A DNA stretch of 48,856 nt from Pseudomonadota bacterium (GTDB lineage Bacteria > Myxococcota_A > Polyangia > Haliangiales > Haliangiaceae). Where the stretch lies: contig JAEYYV010000398.1 in the NCBI GenBank assembly GCA_023428295.1, positions 1-48,856 of the forward strand, read 5' to 3'. The notes beneath the pieces were generated by a model, which saw nothing but the letters and a program-made list of their open reading frames with translations, was not told the DNA's origin and did not search any database. Position numbers and translations under genes: made by a program. Positions 22,666 to 31,049 of this stretch are shown here, one piece after another (the stretch's first letter is position 1; the number at the start of each line of letters is the position of its first letter).

Positions 22666-24108
22666 ATGCGCGTTGTTACGTCTTCGTTCCTAGGTATGGC
22701 GGCTGTTGGCCTCAGCCTGCTCGCGGGTTGTCCGGACCGCACGATTTCCGAGGTCAATCCTCAGCAGGGTCGCGTCGAGTTCAAAGACATCCCGATCACC
22801 GTCAACCGCAACATCGACATCCTGTTCGTCATCGACGACTCGCCGTCGATGGCTGACAAGCAGAACAACCTCGCCAACAACTTCCCGAACTTCATCAACG
22901 TCCTGAACACGATCGAAGGCGGTCTGCCCGACGTGCACATCGGCGTCGTGAACTCGGACGTCGGCACCAAGGCGACGCAGGATGCGGCGCCGGGACCGGC
23001 GATCGGAAGCATCGGCCAAGGCGGCTGCTCCGGCACCGGTGACAGCGGCAACCTCCAGATCTCGGGCGCGCCCGTGCAGGGCACGTTCATCAGCGACATC
23101 AAGCTCGCCAACGGCATGCGCCAGACGAACTACACCGGCGATCTCGCCACGGTGTTCGGAACGATGGCACGCGTCGGCGCGGGTGGCTGCGGCTTCGAGC
23201 AGCACCTCGAGTCGATGCGCAGGGCGCTCAACAACAACGCGGCGAACGCGGGCTTCCTCCGCCCGGACGCGTACCTCGCGGTCATCTTCATTGCAGACGA
23301 AGACGACTGCTCGATGTCGAAGTCCGCGCTGCTCGGTCCCCAGTCCGCGGCGCTCGGTCCGCAGCAGTCGTTCCGTTGCACGCGCTTCGGCGTCACGTGC
23401 GATCAGGGCGGCACCACGACGGACGCGATGAACCAGGTCGGCACCAAGGGTCAGTGCCACCCGAACGAGAACTCGCAGTACCTCGAGAAGGTCCAGACGT
23501 ACGTCGACTTCTTGAAGAGCCTCAAGCCCAACGATCCGTCGAAGGTCATCGTCGCCGGCATCATGGGCACCATCGAGCCGTTCCAGGTCGAGCTTCGCTC
23601 GCCGCCCAATGGTGGCACGCCGGAGCAGGCGCTCGCGCACTCGTGCCCCTATCAGGGTGCGAACGGTCCCGAGGTCGCCGATCCTCCGGTTCGCATCAAG
23701 TTCCTCCTCGATCAGTTCCCCAACCGCTCCACGTACACGACGATCTGCCAGCAGAACCTGGCCGATGGTCTGACGCTGATCGCGCAGCTCCTGAAGACGG
23801 TGCTCGGTTCGCCGTGCATCGAAGGCAAGCTCGCCGACGTCGACCCGAACACCACCGGCAACCAGTACGACTGCTCCGTGTCGTACGTGTCGAACTACGG
23901 CAAGCCGACGCAGACCGAGCAGGTTCTGCCGGAGTGCAACGCGCCGGGTCCGCAGGCGACGAACAAGCCGTGCTGGCACATCGCCGAGGACATGATGAAG
24001 TGCTCGATGGCGCCGCACCTCGCGCTCAAGACGGAAGACGCGTCGACGCCGCCGCCGGATACGCACACGGTCGCGTACTGCGTCACCGAAGCTGAAGACG
24101 CTGACTAA
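22666..24108 (+). CDS. von Willebrand A-like surface lipoprotein (copy 1)
   Basis: 480 residues. The lipoprotein signal ends LLAGC (Cys22). A vWA-like fold follows: DILFVIDDSPSMADKQ holds the metal-site motif DxSxS, and 'YLAVIFIADEDDCSM' holds a further acidic strand. Many cysteines (for instance GGCGFEQH, SFRCTRFGVTCDQ, KGQCHPNE) suggest disulphides outside the cytoplasm. vWA domains commonly bind proteins or matrix; the role here is unknown. A close paralog follows at 24207. The gene is preceded by a -24/-12 promoter and a strong ribosome-binding site, and closed by an intrinsic terminator. Proximity to the pilus cluster suggests, but does not show, a surface or motility role. Confidence 0.85.
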   Translation: MRVVTSSFLGMAAVGLSLLAGCPDRTISEVNPQQGRVEFKDIPITVNRNIDILFVIDDSPSMADKQNNLANNFPNFINVLNTIEGGLPDVHIGVVNSDVGTKATQDAAPGPAIGSIGQGGCSGTGDSGNLQISGAPVQGTFISDIKLANGMRQTNYTGDLATVFGTMARVGAGGCGFEQHLESMRRALNNNAANAGFLRPDAYLAVIFIADEDDCSMSKSALLGPQSAALGPQQSFRCTRFGVTCDQGGTTTDAMNQVGTKGQCHPNENSQYLEKVQTYVDFLKSLKPNDPSKVIVAGIMGTIEPFQVELRSPPNGGTPEQALAHSCPYQGANGPEVADPPVRIKFLLDQFPNRSTYTTICQQNLADGLTLIAQLLKTVLGSPCIEGKLADVDPNTTGNQYDCSVSYVSNYGKPTQTEQVLPECNAPGPQATNKPCWHIAEDMMKCSMAPHLALKTEDASTPPPDTHTVAYCVTEAEDAD

Positions 24109-24131
24109 GCTGCAACTCGGTTGCAACAAGC

Positions 24132-24170
24132 AAACGGGCGAGGACGAGCTCCTCGCCCGTTTTCGTTTTC
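24132..24170 (+). terminator. intrinsic terminator after vWA lipoprotein copy 1
   Basis: A perfect 13-bp stem (24132-24144 with 24150-24162, loop CGAGC) is followed by TTTTCGTTTTC. It is the clearest terminator in the window and separates the two paralogous genes. Confidence 0.88.
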
Positions 24171-24206
24171 GGTGATGGAACGCGACGAGCGCGAGCACGA
24201 ACGAGC

Positions 24207-25598
24207 ATGCGAACGATGCTTGCTCTCGCTCTCGCGCTTCTCGCCGGGTGTCCCGATCGAACGATCTCCACGGTGATCCCGGAGCAAGGTCGCGTCGAGA
24301 CCAAAGACATTCCGATCACCGTGAATCGGAAGATCGACATCCTGTTCGTCATCGACGACTCGGGATCGATGGCCGACAAACAGAACAACCTCGCGAGGAA
24401 CTTCCCCAACTTCATCAACGTGCTCGAGACGATTCCCGGCGGACTCCCCGACGTGCACATCGGCGTCGTCAGCTCCGACGTGGGCGCGAAGGCGACGCAG
24501 GATCAGGCTCCCGCGACGGGCATCTCTGGATGCAACGGCGATGGCGATGGCGGCGATCTACAGACGAGCGGCGTGACGCTGACCGGCGGCGCCTTCATCA
24601 GCGACGTGCGCGACATGACCGGCGGACGGATCCGGAACTACAGCGGCAACCTCTCTGACGTGTTCACGCAGATGGCCAAGCTCGGCAGAAACGGCTGCGG
24701 CTTCGAGCAGCATCTCGAGTCGATGCGCAAGGCGCTCGGCGCGAACCCGGCGAACGCGGGCTTCCTCCGGCCCGAGGCGTACCTCGCGGTCATCTTCATC
24801 GCCGACGAGGATGACTGCTCGATGTCGAGGACCGCGCTCCTCGGACCGAAGTCAGCAACGATGGGAACGCAGCAGTCGTTTCGCTGCACGCGCTTCGGCG
24901 TGACGTGCGACCAGGGGGGCGCCACGACGAGCGCGATGAACCAGATCGGCTCGAAGGGACAGTGCCATCCGAACGAGAGCTCGGAGTACCTCGAGAAGGT
25001 GAAGACGTACGTCGACTTCCTGAAGGGCCTCAAGCCCGGTCGCGAGGACATGGTGATCGTCGCCGGCATCATGGGAACGATCGAGCCGTTCCAGGTGGAG
25101 ATGCGCACGATCACGCCGGCCGATGGTCCCGAGCCCGCGCTCGCGCACTCGTGCAGCTACACCGGCGAGATGGGCCTCGAGGTCGCCGACCCACCGATCC
25201 GCCTCAAGTACTTCCTCGATCAGTTCCCCAATCGCTCGACGTTCACGTCGATCTGCCAGAGCAACCTGTCCGATGGCCTGCGCCAGATCGCCGAGCTCGT
25301 TCGCAGCGTGCTGCCCGATCCGTGCATTCGCGGAACGCTCATGGACATCGATCCCAACACGCCCGGCCCGCAGTACGAGTGCAGCGTGTCGGACGTACAG
25401 AACCCGTATGGCGCGAGCCCGGTCGAGACCATCATCCCGGCGTGCACCGCGTCGTCGAGCGTGAAGCCGTGCTGGCGCATCGCCGAGGACGCCGAGGAGT
25501 GCACCGAGGCACCGCATCACATCCTGAAGATCGAGCGCACGGTGGTGCCGCCGGACAACACGCACATCATGGCGAGCTGCGTGACGGAGCCGATCTAG
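24207..25598 (+). CDS. von Willebrand A-like surface lipoprotein (copy 2)
   Basis: 463 residues, a tandem paralog of the preceding gene. A short signal ends LLAGC (Cys15), directly followed by CPDRTIS as in copy 1. The metal-site motif is DDSGSM, and the same cysteine-rich blocks and FLDQFPNRST segment are present in the same order. Differences lie mainly in the signal peptide, the loop after the first third, and the C-terminus. The ATG at 24207 lacks a good ribosome-binding site; ATG at 24216 is an alternative with a shorter signal. No -24/-12 promoter is visible in front of it and a terminator lies between, so its expression may differ from copy 1. Confidence 0.85.
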   Translation: MRTMLALALALLAGCPDRTISTVIPEQGRVETKDIPITVNRKIDILFVIDDSGSMADKQNNLARNFPNFINVLETIPGGLPDVHIGVVSSDVGAKATQDQAPATGISGCNGDGDGGDLQTSGVTLTGGAFISDVRDMTGGRIRNYSGNLSDVFTQMAKLGRNGCGFEQHLESMRKALGANPANAGFLRPEAYLAVIFIADEDDCSMSRTALLGPKSATMGTQQSFRCTRFGVTCDQGGATTSAMNQIGSKGQCHPNESSEYLEKVKTYVDFLKGLKPGREDMVIVAGIMGTIEPFQVEMRTITPADGPEPALAHSCSYTGEMGLEVADPPIRLKYFLDQFPNRSTFTSICQSNLSDGLRQIAELVRSVLPDPCIRGTLMDIDPNTPGPQYECSVSDVQNPYGASPVETIIPACTASSSVKPCWRIAEDAEECTEAPHHILKIERTVVPPDNTHIMASCVTEPI

Positions 25599-25665
25599 CC
25601 CCAAGGATCACTTCGTTTGGGTCCCCGGCTCGAAGACTCGCCCCCAACATTCCTGCGAGGGTTAG

Positions 25666-26790
25666 TTACGTCAGCTGCGACTCTGGCTGATGAACGGCGG
25701 CCTCGCGGAGGGCGCGATCGCGGATGCGCTTGTCGAGGAAGTAGTCGCGGCCGCGCCAGAACTCGGCGGCGACACCGACGAGCGAGACCGCGGTGGCGCC
25801 ATAGAGGAACCACTGCGCGTGATCCGGAACGAGCAGCGCAGCGCCGAGCAAGGCGCAGATCCCGAGGACACGGCTGCCCCACGCGAGCGCCTTGGTGGCG
25901 CGCTTGTGGTGGCTCATGAGGTTGTCGAGGCCGCCGACCGCGAGCTCGAGCGAGATGATCGCGAAGATCGGCCACACTGGCGCGGGCGGCTCCATGACGA
26001 GAGCGGCGAACAACAGGCTCGGCATGCCGAGCGCACCGATCAAGCGCACGCCATCCGCGCGCGAGAAGTCACCGCGACCACGCAGCTGCTTCCAGCCGAT
26101 CGCGATGTAGTCGAACGCCGAGAGCCACGTGAGCCCGACGACGGCGAACATGATCCAGCGAATCGTGAGCTGCATGTCGCCGTACAGGTGCAGCGCGAGG
26201 ATCGGCGCCACCGATCCGGACATCACGAGCGCGCCGCGCCAGAACTTCTTCTTCACGATCCAGAAGCCCGCCATCACGAGCAGCGGCGCGACCGTGAGGG
26301 CGATCAAGAACCACGTGAGGAACACGCTGCCCGGCCCGACGAGCGGGAACAGCAAGATGACGCCGATGCCCTGCATCTGCGTCCACGTCTTGACCTTGGC
26401 CAAGTAGCTCGTCTTGAGCGTCAGGTTGCGCTGCTCGTACGCAGAGCGGAGCGCGGTGATGAAGAACTCGCGCGTGAACATCAGCGCGGCGAGCCACGCG
26501 GGGAACAGACCGATGCTCGCGAACGGGATGTACGCGAACGCGATGAACACCTTGTCCGCGATCGGATCGAGCAGGCCACCGAGCACGGTGGGGCCGTGCT
26601 TGCGCGCGAGCATTCCATCGACCCAGTCCGTGCAGCCGATCAGCGTTCCGGCGACGAGCGCCCAGGCCATGTACTCGTTGTGATAGAGGCCGTTCTCCGC
26701 GCCGCGGTAGATCAGCCAGCTGAGCAGCGGCATCGGAATCAAGCGCGCCAGGGTGACCTGGTTGGCGGTGATCCATGGCTTGCCGGGCAC
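25666..26790 (-). CDS. pgsA: CDP-alcohol phosphatidyltransferase (PgsA-like) with extra membrane domain
   Basis: Membrane enzyme that moves a phosphatidyl group from CDP-diacylglycerol to an alcohol, most likely glycerol-3-phosphate, giving phosphatidylglycerophosphate. The family motif DG-x2-AR-x8-G-x3-D-x3-D is complete in the segment from DGMLARKHG to LLDPIAD, near residues 58-80. TREFFITALR further on is typical of PgsA. The usual length is about 180-200 residues; this protein has 374, with four or more additional predicted membrane helices after residue about 190. It starts with GTG at 26790. It lies 44 bases after the FHA-GGDEF gene on the same strand. The pgsA assignment is likely but related enzymes share the motif. 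Confidence 0.82.
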   Translation of the reverse strand: MPGKPWITANQVTLARLIPMPLLSWLIYRGAENGLYHNEYMAWALVAGTLIGCTDWVDGMLARKHGPTVLGGLLDPIADKVFIAFAYIPFASIGLFPAWLAALMFTREFFITALRSAYEQRNLTLKTSYLAKVKTWTQMQGIGVILLFPLVGPGSVFLTWFLIALTVAPLLVMAGFWIVKKKFWRGALVMSGSVAPILALHLYGDMQLTIRWIMFAVVGLTWLSAFDYIAIGWKQLRGRGDFSRADGVRLIGALGMPSLLFAALVMEPPAPVWPIFAIISLELAVGGLDNLMSHHKRATKALAWGSRVLGICALLGAALLVPDHAQWFLYGATAVSLVGVAAEFWRGRDYFLDKRIRDRALREAAVHQPESQLT

Positions 26791-26834
26791 GGGCGGACCC
26801 TATCACTAGGGCGCCAATTCCGCGACCGGGACGC

Positions 26835-27716
26835 TCACCCTACGACGCGGTTCCGGCCCTCGCGCTTCGCGCGATAGAGGTGATCGTCGGCGACTTTGAT
26901 AAACGCGCTGACGTCGACATCCTCGCCCTCGACGGTGGCGACGCCGACGGAGACGGTGACGGGGAACGTGTCGCCCTCGTACTCGAATTGCTGATCCGCG
27001 ACGATCCGGCGGATCTGCTCGCCGAACGTGCGCGCGCCGGTCAGGTCCGTCTCGGGAAGAACCGCTGCGAACTCTTCGCCGCCATAGCGCGCGAGCAGCT
27101 CCTCGCGGCGCACGCGACCGAGCAGGCGCTTGGACATCTCGCGCAGCACGTAGTCGCCGGTGAGGTGACCGTGCTTGTCGTTGATGGCCTTGAAGTGATC
27201 GATGTCGAACATGAGCAGCGACAGCGGCCGGCGATACCGCGCGCAGCGAGCGATCTCGCGCTCGAGGAACTCGAGGAAGTAGCGCTTGTTGTGGGCGCCG
27301 GTCAGGGCGTCCACGATCGTCATCTTGTAAATCTCTTCGTGGTAGCTCGCCTCGATGCCGCTGCCCGAGAGGAACTTGAAGATCGCAGCGCCGATCTTCA
27401 CGAAGTCTGCATCGCGCAAGACGCTCTTGGTGACGGGCACGTCGTTGACGTAGCTGCCGTTCGTCGACTGTAGATCCTCGACGGACCAGTGCTCGCCCGT
27501 GCGGAACACGCGTGCGTGCCGGCGCGAGACGCTGTCGCGATCGACTTGGATATCGCAGTCAGCGCCGCGGCCGAGCACCACTTCGCTTCGCGACAGCGGA
27601 AAGCGTTTGCCCATATCGGGGCCCGGCGGATAGATGAGGACGAGGCACGCTTCGCCCGCTTCCTTGGTCGGCTTGACGACCTGGACCTTTGTAATGCGGG
27701 TCTTCCACTCGCTCAT
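26835..27716 (-). CDS. FHA-GGDEF signalling protein (putative diguanylate cyclase)
   Basis: 293 residues. A forkhead-associated domain (about 25-105) has LGRGADCDI, SVSRRHARV and STNGSYVND, the motifs that bind phosphothreonine peptides. A GGDEF domain (about 130-290) has LTGAHNKRY, FDIDHFKAIND, and the active-site variant GGEEF, which is compatible with activity. Five residues before GGEEF the product-inhibition site reads RREE rather than RxxD, so feedback inhibition may be weak. The likely product is cyclic di-GMP, which in myxobacteria affects pilus-based motility; this is inference. The ATG at 27716 is chosen because the longer frame adds 50 low-quality residues. Confidence 0.9.
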   Translation of the reverse strand: MSEWKTRITKVQVVKPTKEAGEACLVLIYPPGPDMGKRFPLSRSEVVLGRGADCDIQVDRDSVSRRHARVFRTGEHWSVEDLQSTNGSYVNDVPVTKSVLRDADFVKIGAAIFKFLSGSGIEASYHEEIYKMTIVDALTGAHNKRYFLEFLEREIARCARYRRPLSLLMFDIDHFKAINDKHGHLTGDYVLREMSKRLLGRVRREELLARYGGEEFAAVLPETDLTGARTFGEQIRRIVADQQFEYEGDTFPVTVSVGVATVEGEDVDVSAFIKVADDHLYRAKREGRNRVVG

Positions 27717-27736
27717 GAAACGTCTCGAACAGCTTG

Positions 27737-27766
27737 ATCCAACCAGCTGGGATCGCATCGTGTCAA
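27737..27766 (-). promoter_or_regulatory. candidate promoter of the FHA-GGDEF gene
   Basis: A perfect -35 hexamer TTGACA (27761-27766, minus strand) stands 18 bases from a poor -10, TTGGAT (27737-27742), about 20 bases before the ATG. It lies in the 79-base divergent gap with the hydrolase gene. Low certainty. Confidence 0.35.
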
Positions 27767-27795
27767 TGTGTGCGGCGGTGTGATAAGCCCGCGAC

Positions 27796-28581
27796 GTGGG
27801 CCTTGGAGATCCATTCGATCTCGACGGAGACGACGACGTAGGTGTCGTTCTCGTCCATGGATTCACGGGAACCCCCTACGAGGTCGGATATCTCGGTCGT
27901 TCGCTGACGAAGGACGGCTTCACGATCCGCGCGCCGCTGCTTCCGGGCCATGGCACGTCGCTCGAGGATCTCGACCGAACGCGCTGGGAGGACTGGGCCG
28001 GCGAGGTCGAGCGCGCCGCGGATCATCTCGCGGGACATTGTCGGACCACTGTCCTCGTCGGGCAATCGCTCGGTGGGCTCCTGTGTTTGTACCTCGCGAG
28101 CCGGCGCCCGAAGATCGCGCGCGTGGCGTCCCTCGCCGCGCCGCTGTGGCTCGACGGACTCGGCAAGTACGCGGCGCGATGGACGAGCCCGCACGGTCCG
28201 CTTCGCTTTCTACGCCGGCTGCCCAAGCTCGGCGGCTCCGATGTGCGTGATCCCGCCGTCAAGGCGGAGAACCCGTGCTACCCGGCGATCTCCACGCGCG
28301 GGCTCGCACAGCTGATGACGTTCATGCGCGTCGTCGACGGCGCGCTGCCGCTCGTCACGCAGCCGACGCTCGTGATGCACTCGACGCAGGATCACACCGC
28401 GCCCGTCGCGTGCGCGCGATACATCGCGGACCGCGTCGCGCCCTCCGCGAAGGCGCAGCTGCACATCCTCGAGCAGAGCTTTCACCTGATCGCCGTCGAC
28501 GTCGAGCGCGACATTGTCGCCGACGGCGTCTCTCGCTTCTTGCACCCGCTACGAGCAAAGGAGACCGCATGCGCCACGTGA
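27796..28581 (+). CDS. alpha/beta hydrolase (carboxylesterase / monoacylglycerol lipase-like)
   Basis: 261 residues with no signal peptide. HGFTGTP near residue 21 forms the oxyanion region. The nucleophile elbow GQSLGG gives Ser91, followed by Asp199 in HSTQDHTAP and His230 in QSFHLIAVD, a complete triad. HGFTGTP, PGHGT and the 260-residue size recall carboxylesterases of the Est30/monoglyceride lipase group. It overlaps glycerol kinase by 13 bases, so the pair is co-transcribed; a monoglyceride lipase would release the glycerol that the kinase uses. The start is GTG at 27796. Confidence 0.85.
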   Translation: MGLGDPFDLDGDDDVGVVLVHGFTGTPYEVGYLGRSLTKDGFTIRAPLLPGHGTSLEDLDRTRWEDWAGEVERAADHLAGHCRTTVLVGQSLGGLLCLYLASRRPKIARVASLAAPLWLDGLGKYAARWTSPHGPLRFLRRLPKLGGSDVRDPAVKAENPCYPAISTRGLAQLMTFMRVVDGALPLVTQPTLVMHSTQDHTAPVACARYIADRVAPSAKAQLHILEQSFHLIAVDVERDIVADGVSRFLHPLRAKETACAT

Positions 28582-30041
28582 TCGCGATCGACCAGGGAAC
28601 CACCGGCTCGACGGTGCTCGTGTTCGACGAGCAATTGCAGCTCCGCGGCCGCGGCTACAAGGAGTTTCGTCAGATCTATCCGCAGCCCGGGTGGGTCGAG
28701 CACGATCCCGAGGACATCTGGACGTCGGTGACGCAAGCGCTGCAAGCGGCGCTGAAGGACATCGAGCCGTCGTCGATCGCAGCGATCGGCATCACCAACC
28801 AGCGCGAGACGAGCGTCCTCTGGGATCGCAAGACCGGCAAGGCCGTGCACAACGCCATCGTCTGGCAGGATCGCCGCACCGCCGATCGCTGCGCCGAGCT
28901 CAAAGCAGCGGGCAAGGAGGCGCGCGTCAAAGCGCTGACCGGTCTGACGATCGATCCGTACTTCTCGGGCACCAAGGTCAGCTGGCTCCTGCACAACGTC
29001 GACGGGCTCGCCGCGGCGGCGCGCGACGGCTCGATCGCGTTCGGCACGATCGATTGCTACCTGCTCTCGCGCCTCTCCGGCGGCGCGGTTCACGCGACCG
29101 ACGTGACCAACGCGTCGCGCACGCTGCTGTTCGATATCAACACGCTCGCGTGGAGCGACGAGCTCCTCGAGACGATCGGCGTCCCGCGCGCGCTCCTGCC
29201 CGAGGTGGTCGCGTCGTCGGGCGTCGTCGGTACCACGAAGAACGTCCCCGGCTTGCCCGACGGAGTTCCGATCGCGGGTCTCGCCGGCGATCAGCAGTCC
29301 GCGCTGTTCGGCCAAGCGTGCTTCACGCCCGGCGACGCGAAGTGCACGTACGGCACCGGCGCGTTCATCCTGATGAACACGGGTGACAAGCCGGTCGCGA
29401 GCAAGTCCGGTCTCCTCACCACCGTCGCGTGGAAGCTCGCGACGGGCGAGCTCCGCTACGCGCTCGAAGGTTCGGCGTTCATCGCGGGCGCCGCCGTGCA
29501 GTGGCTGCGCGACGGGCTCTCGTTCTTCGCGTCGGCGTCGGAGATCGAAGCGCTCGCGACGAGCGTCCCCGACTCGGGCGGCGTGATCGTGGTCCCCGCG
29601 TTCGCCGGCCTCGGCGCGCCGCATTGGCGTCCCGAAGCGCGCGCCACGATCAGCGGGCTCACGCGCGGCACGACGCGCGCGCACATCGCACGCGCGACGC
29701 TCGAGGGCATCGCGCTGCAGAACGTGGACATCCTGCGCGCGATGGAGCGCGACGCGGGCCGCGAGCTCACCACGCTCAAGGTCGATGGCGGCGCGTCGGC
29801 GAACGATCTGCTCATGCAGTTCCAATGCGACGTGCTCGGCGTCCAGATCTCGCGCCCCGAGCTCCTCGAGACCACGGCGCTGGGCGCGCTGTTCCTCGCG
29901 GGCCTCGGCACCGGCGTGTGGAAGGATCAGGACGAGGTGAAGAAGACGTGGCGCGAGCAGAAGCGCTTCATCCCGACCACGGATCGCGCGCGCATCGACG
30001 AGCACCTCGCGCGCTGGGACGCCGCCGTCGCCAAGGCCTGA
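28569..30041 (+). CDS. glpK: glycerol kinase
   Basis: Phosphorylates glycerol to glycerol-3-phosphate with ATP; cytosolic FGGY-family kinase. The 490 residues fit the family. The N-terminus DQGTTGSTVLVFD is the phosphate-binding loop. WVEHDPEDIW, TNQRET, NAIVWQDRRT and AGLAGDQQSALFGQ are glycerol-kinase signatures, and GALFLAGLGTGVWKD is near the end. The ATG at 28569 is fixed by an AAAGGAGA site (28557-28564) and by the standard N-terminus. No glpF or glpD is nearby. Confidence 0.96.
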   Translation: MRHVIAIDQGTTGSTVLVFDEQLQLRGRGYKEFRQIYPQPGWVEHDPEDIWTSVTQALQAALKDIEPSSIAAIGITNQRETSVLWDRKTGKAVHNAIVWQDRRTADRCAELKAAGKEARVKALTGLTIDPYFSGTKVSWLLHNVDGLAAAARDGSIAFGTIDCYLLSRLSGGAVHATDVTNASRTLLFDINTLAWSDELLETIGVPRALLPEVVASSGVVGTTKNVPGLPDGVPIAGLAGDQQSALFGQACFTPGDAKCTYGTGAFILMNTGDKPVASKSGLLTTVAWKLATGELRYALEGSAFIAGAAVQWLRDGLSFFASASEIEALATSVPDSGGVIVVPAFAGLGAPHWRPEARATISGLTRGTTRAHIARATLEGIALQNVDILRAMERDAGRELTTLKVDGGASANDLLMQFQCDVLGVQISRPELLETTALGALFLAGLGTGVWKDQDEVKKTWREQKRFIPTTDRARIDEHLARWDAAVAKA

Positions 30042-30140
30042 TCGCTCGCAGCCTCCTCCACGCGGCGTCGCGATTTATTTCATCGCACGATCGTCGGATC
30101 GCGGCCGAGATCGGCGCGACACGCGCACTATCATGGTCGC

Positions 30141-31049
30141 GTGAAGCGTGCGTTCGTTCTCTGTGTACTCGCCGCCTGCTCGAAGGAACCCAGCTCGAGC
30201 CCGCCCCCATCACCGACGAAGAGCGAGCGCGCCGAGCCGCCGCCAGCCGCGCTCCGGCCACCACCCAACGCATCGTGGTCGTCGATCTCGAGCATCCTCA
30301 AGCTCGAGGACAAGGAGCTGAGGCCCAACGCGCAGATCTCCATCACGCTCGTCGGTGGACAACTGCGGGTCACGACGATCGGCATCCCGATCGGCACTGT
30401 TATCGAGGTGGCCGGCGAGCGCGGCGAGATCGCGAAGGAGCACGGCAACAGCTTCACGATGAAGATGGACCGCGCGATCGGCAACGCAGCGTGGGAGAAG
30501 CTCAAGCCGACGGGGAAGTACAACCTCCCCGAGAAGGCCGACTGGGACCTCCCCATCACCGTGACGCTGCCCGGTCGCGAGCCCGTGCGCGAGAAGCTGC
30601 CGCCACTCCACGCGACCACCGGACTCGACACGCTGTTCAACGAGCTCGCGACCACGCCGCGCACGTGGCCCGATGAAGCGAGCGGGCCCGTCCCACTCGC
30701 GGCAGCGTGGGCGATCAACGGCTTCGTCGCGATCGGCACCGCGGACAAGACCAAGGACGTGCGCCTCGTCGTGCTCGGCACGCAGATCCCCAACCAGCGG
30801 ACGCGGCGCTGCACCGGCTACGCGGGCGCAAAGGACTTCACCGCGACGTCCTTCGATCTGGAGGTGTCGATCGTCGATCGCGTCACCAAGCAGCCGCTCG
30901 CGACCAAGACCTTCGCCGGCCAGCCCACGTGCCCGCAGACGGTGGTGACGGGCCCCGAGACGCCGCCCGGCTCGCACACGGGCCCGAGCCACAAGACGAT
31001 GATCGCGTGGGTGAGCGCGCAGCTGCCCACGCTCGTGAAGAAGCTCTAG
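30141..31049 (+). CDS. hypothetical lipoprotein
   Basis: 302 residues. A short signal ends VLAAC (Cys13), then a Pro/Ser-rich tether (about 15-45) leads into a mostly beta domain with two C-terminal cysteines (near 222 and 262). No family recognised. It starts with GTG about 100 bases after glpK; the gap has no clear terminator, so read-through from glpK is possible. Its stop shares CTAG with the stop of the convergent gene. Confidence 0.75.
   Translation: MKRAFVLCVLAACSKEPSSSPPPSPTKSERAEPPPAALRPPPNASWSSISSILKLEDKELRPNAQISITLVGGQLRVTTIGIPIGTVIEVAGERGEIAKEHGNSFTMKMDRAIGNAAWEKLKPTGKYNLPEKADWDLPITVTLPGREPVREKLPPLHATTGLDTLFNELATTPRTWPDEASGPVPLAAAWAINGFVAIGTADKTKDVRLVVLGTQIPNQRTRRCTGYAGAKDFTATSFDLEVSIVDRVTKQPLATKTFAGQPTCPQTVVTGPETPPGSHTGPSHKTMIAWVSAQLPTLVKKL

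Noticed and set aside
22666..25598. Calling the vWA lipoproteins PilY1
   Set aside because: They lack the C-terminal beta-propeller of PilY1 and are lipoproteins; only the vWA-like motif and position agree.
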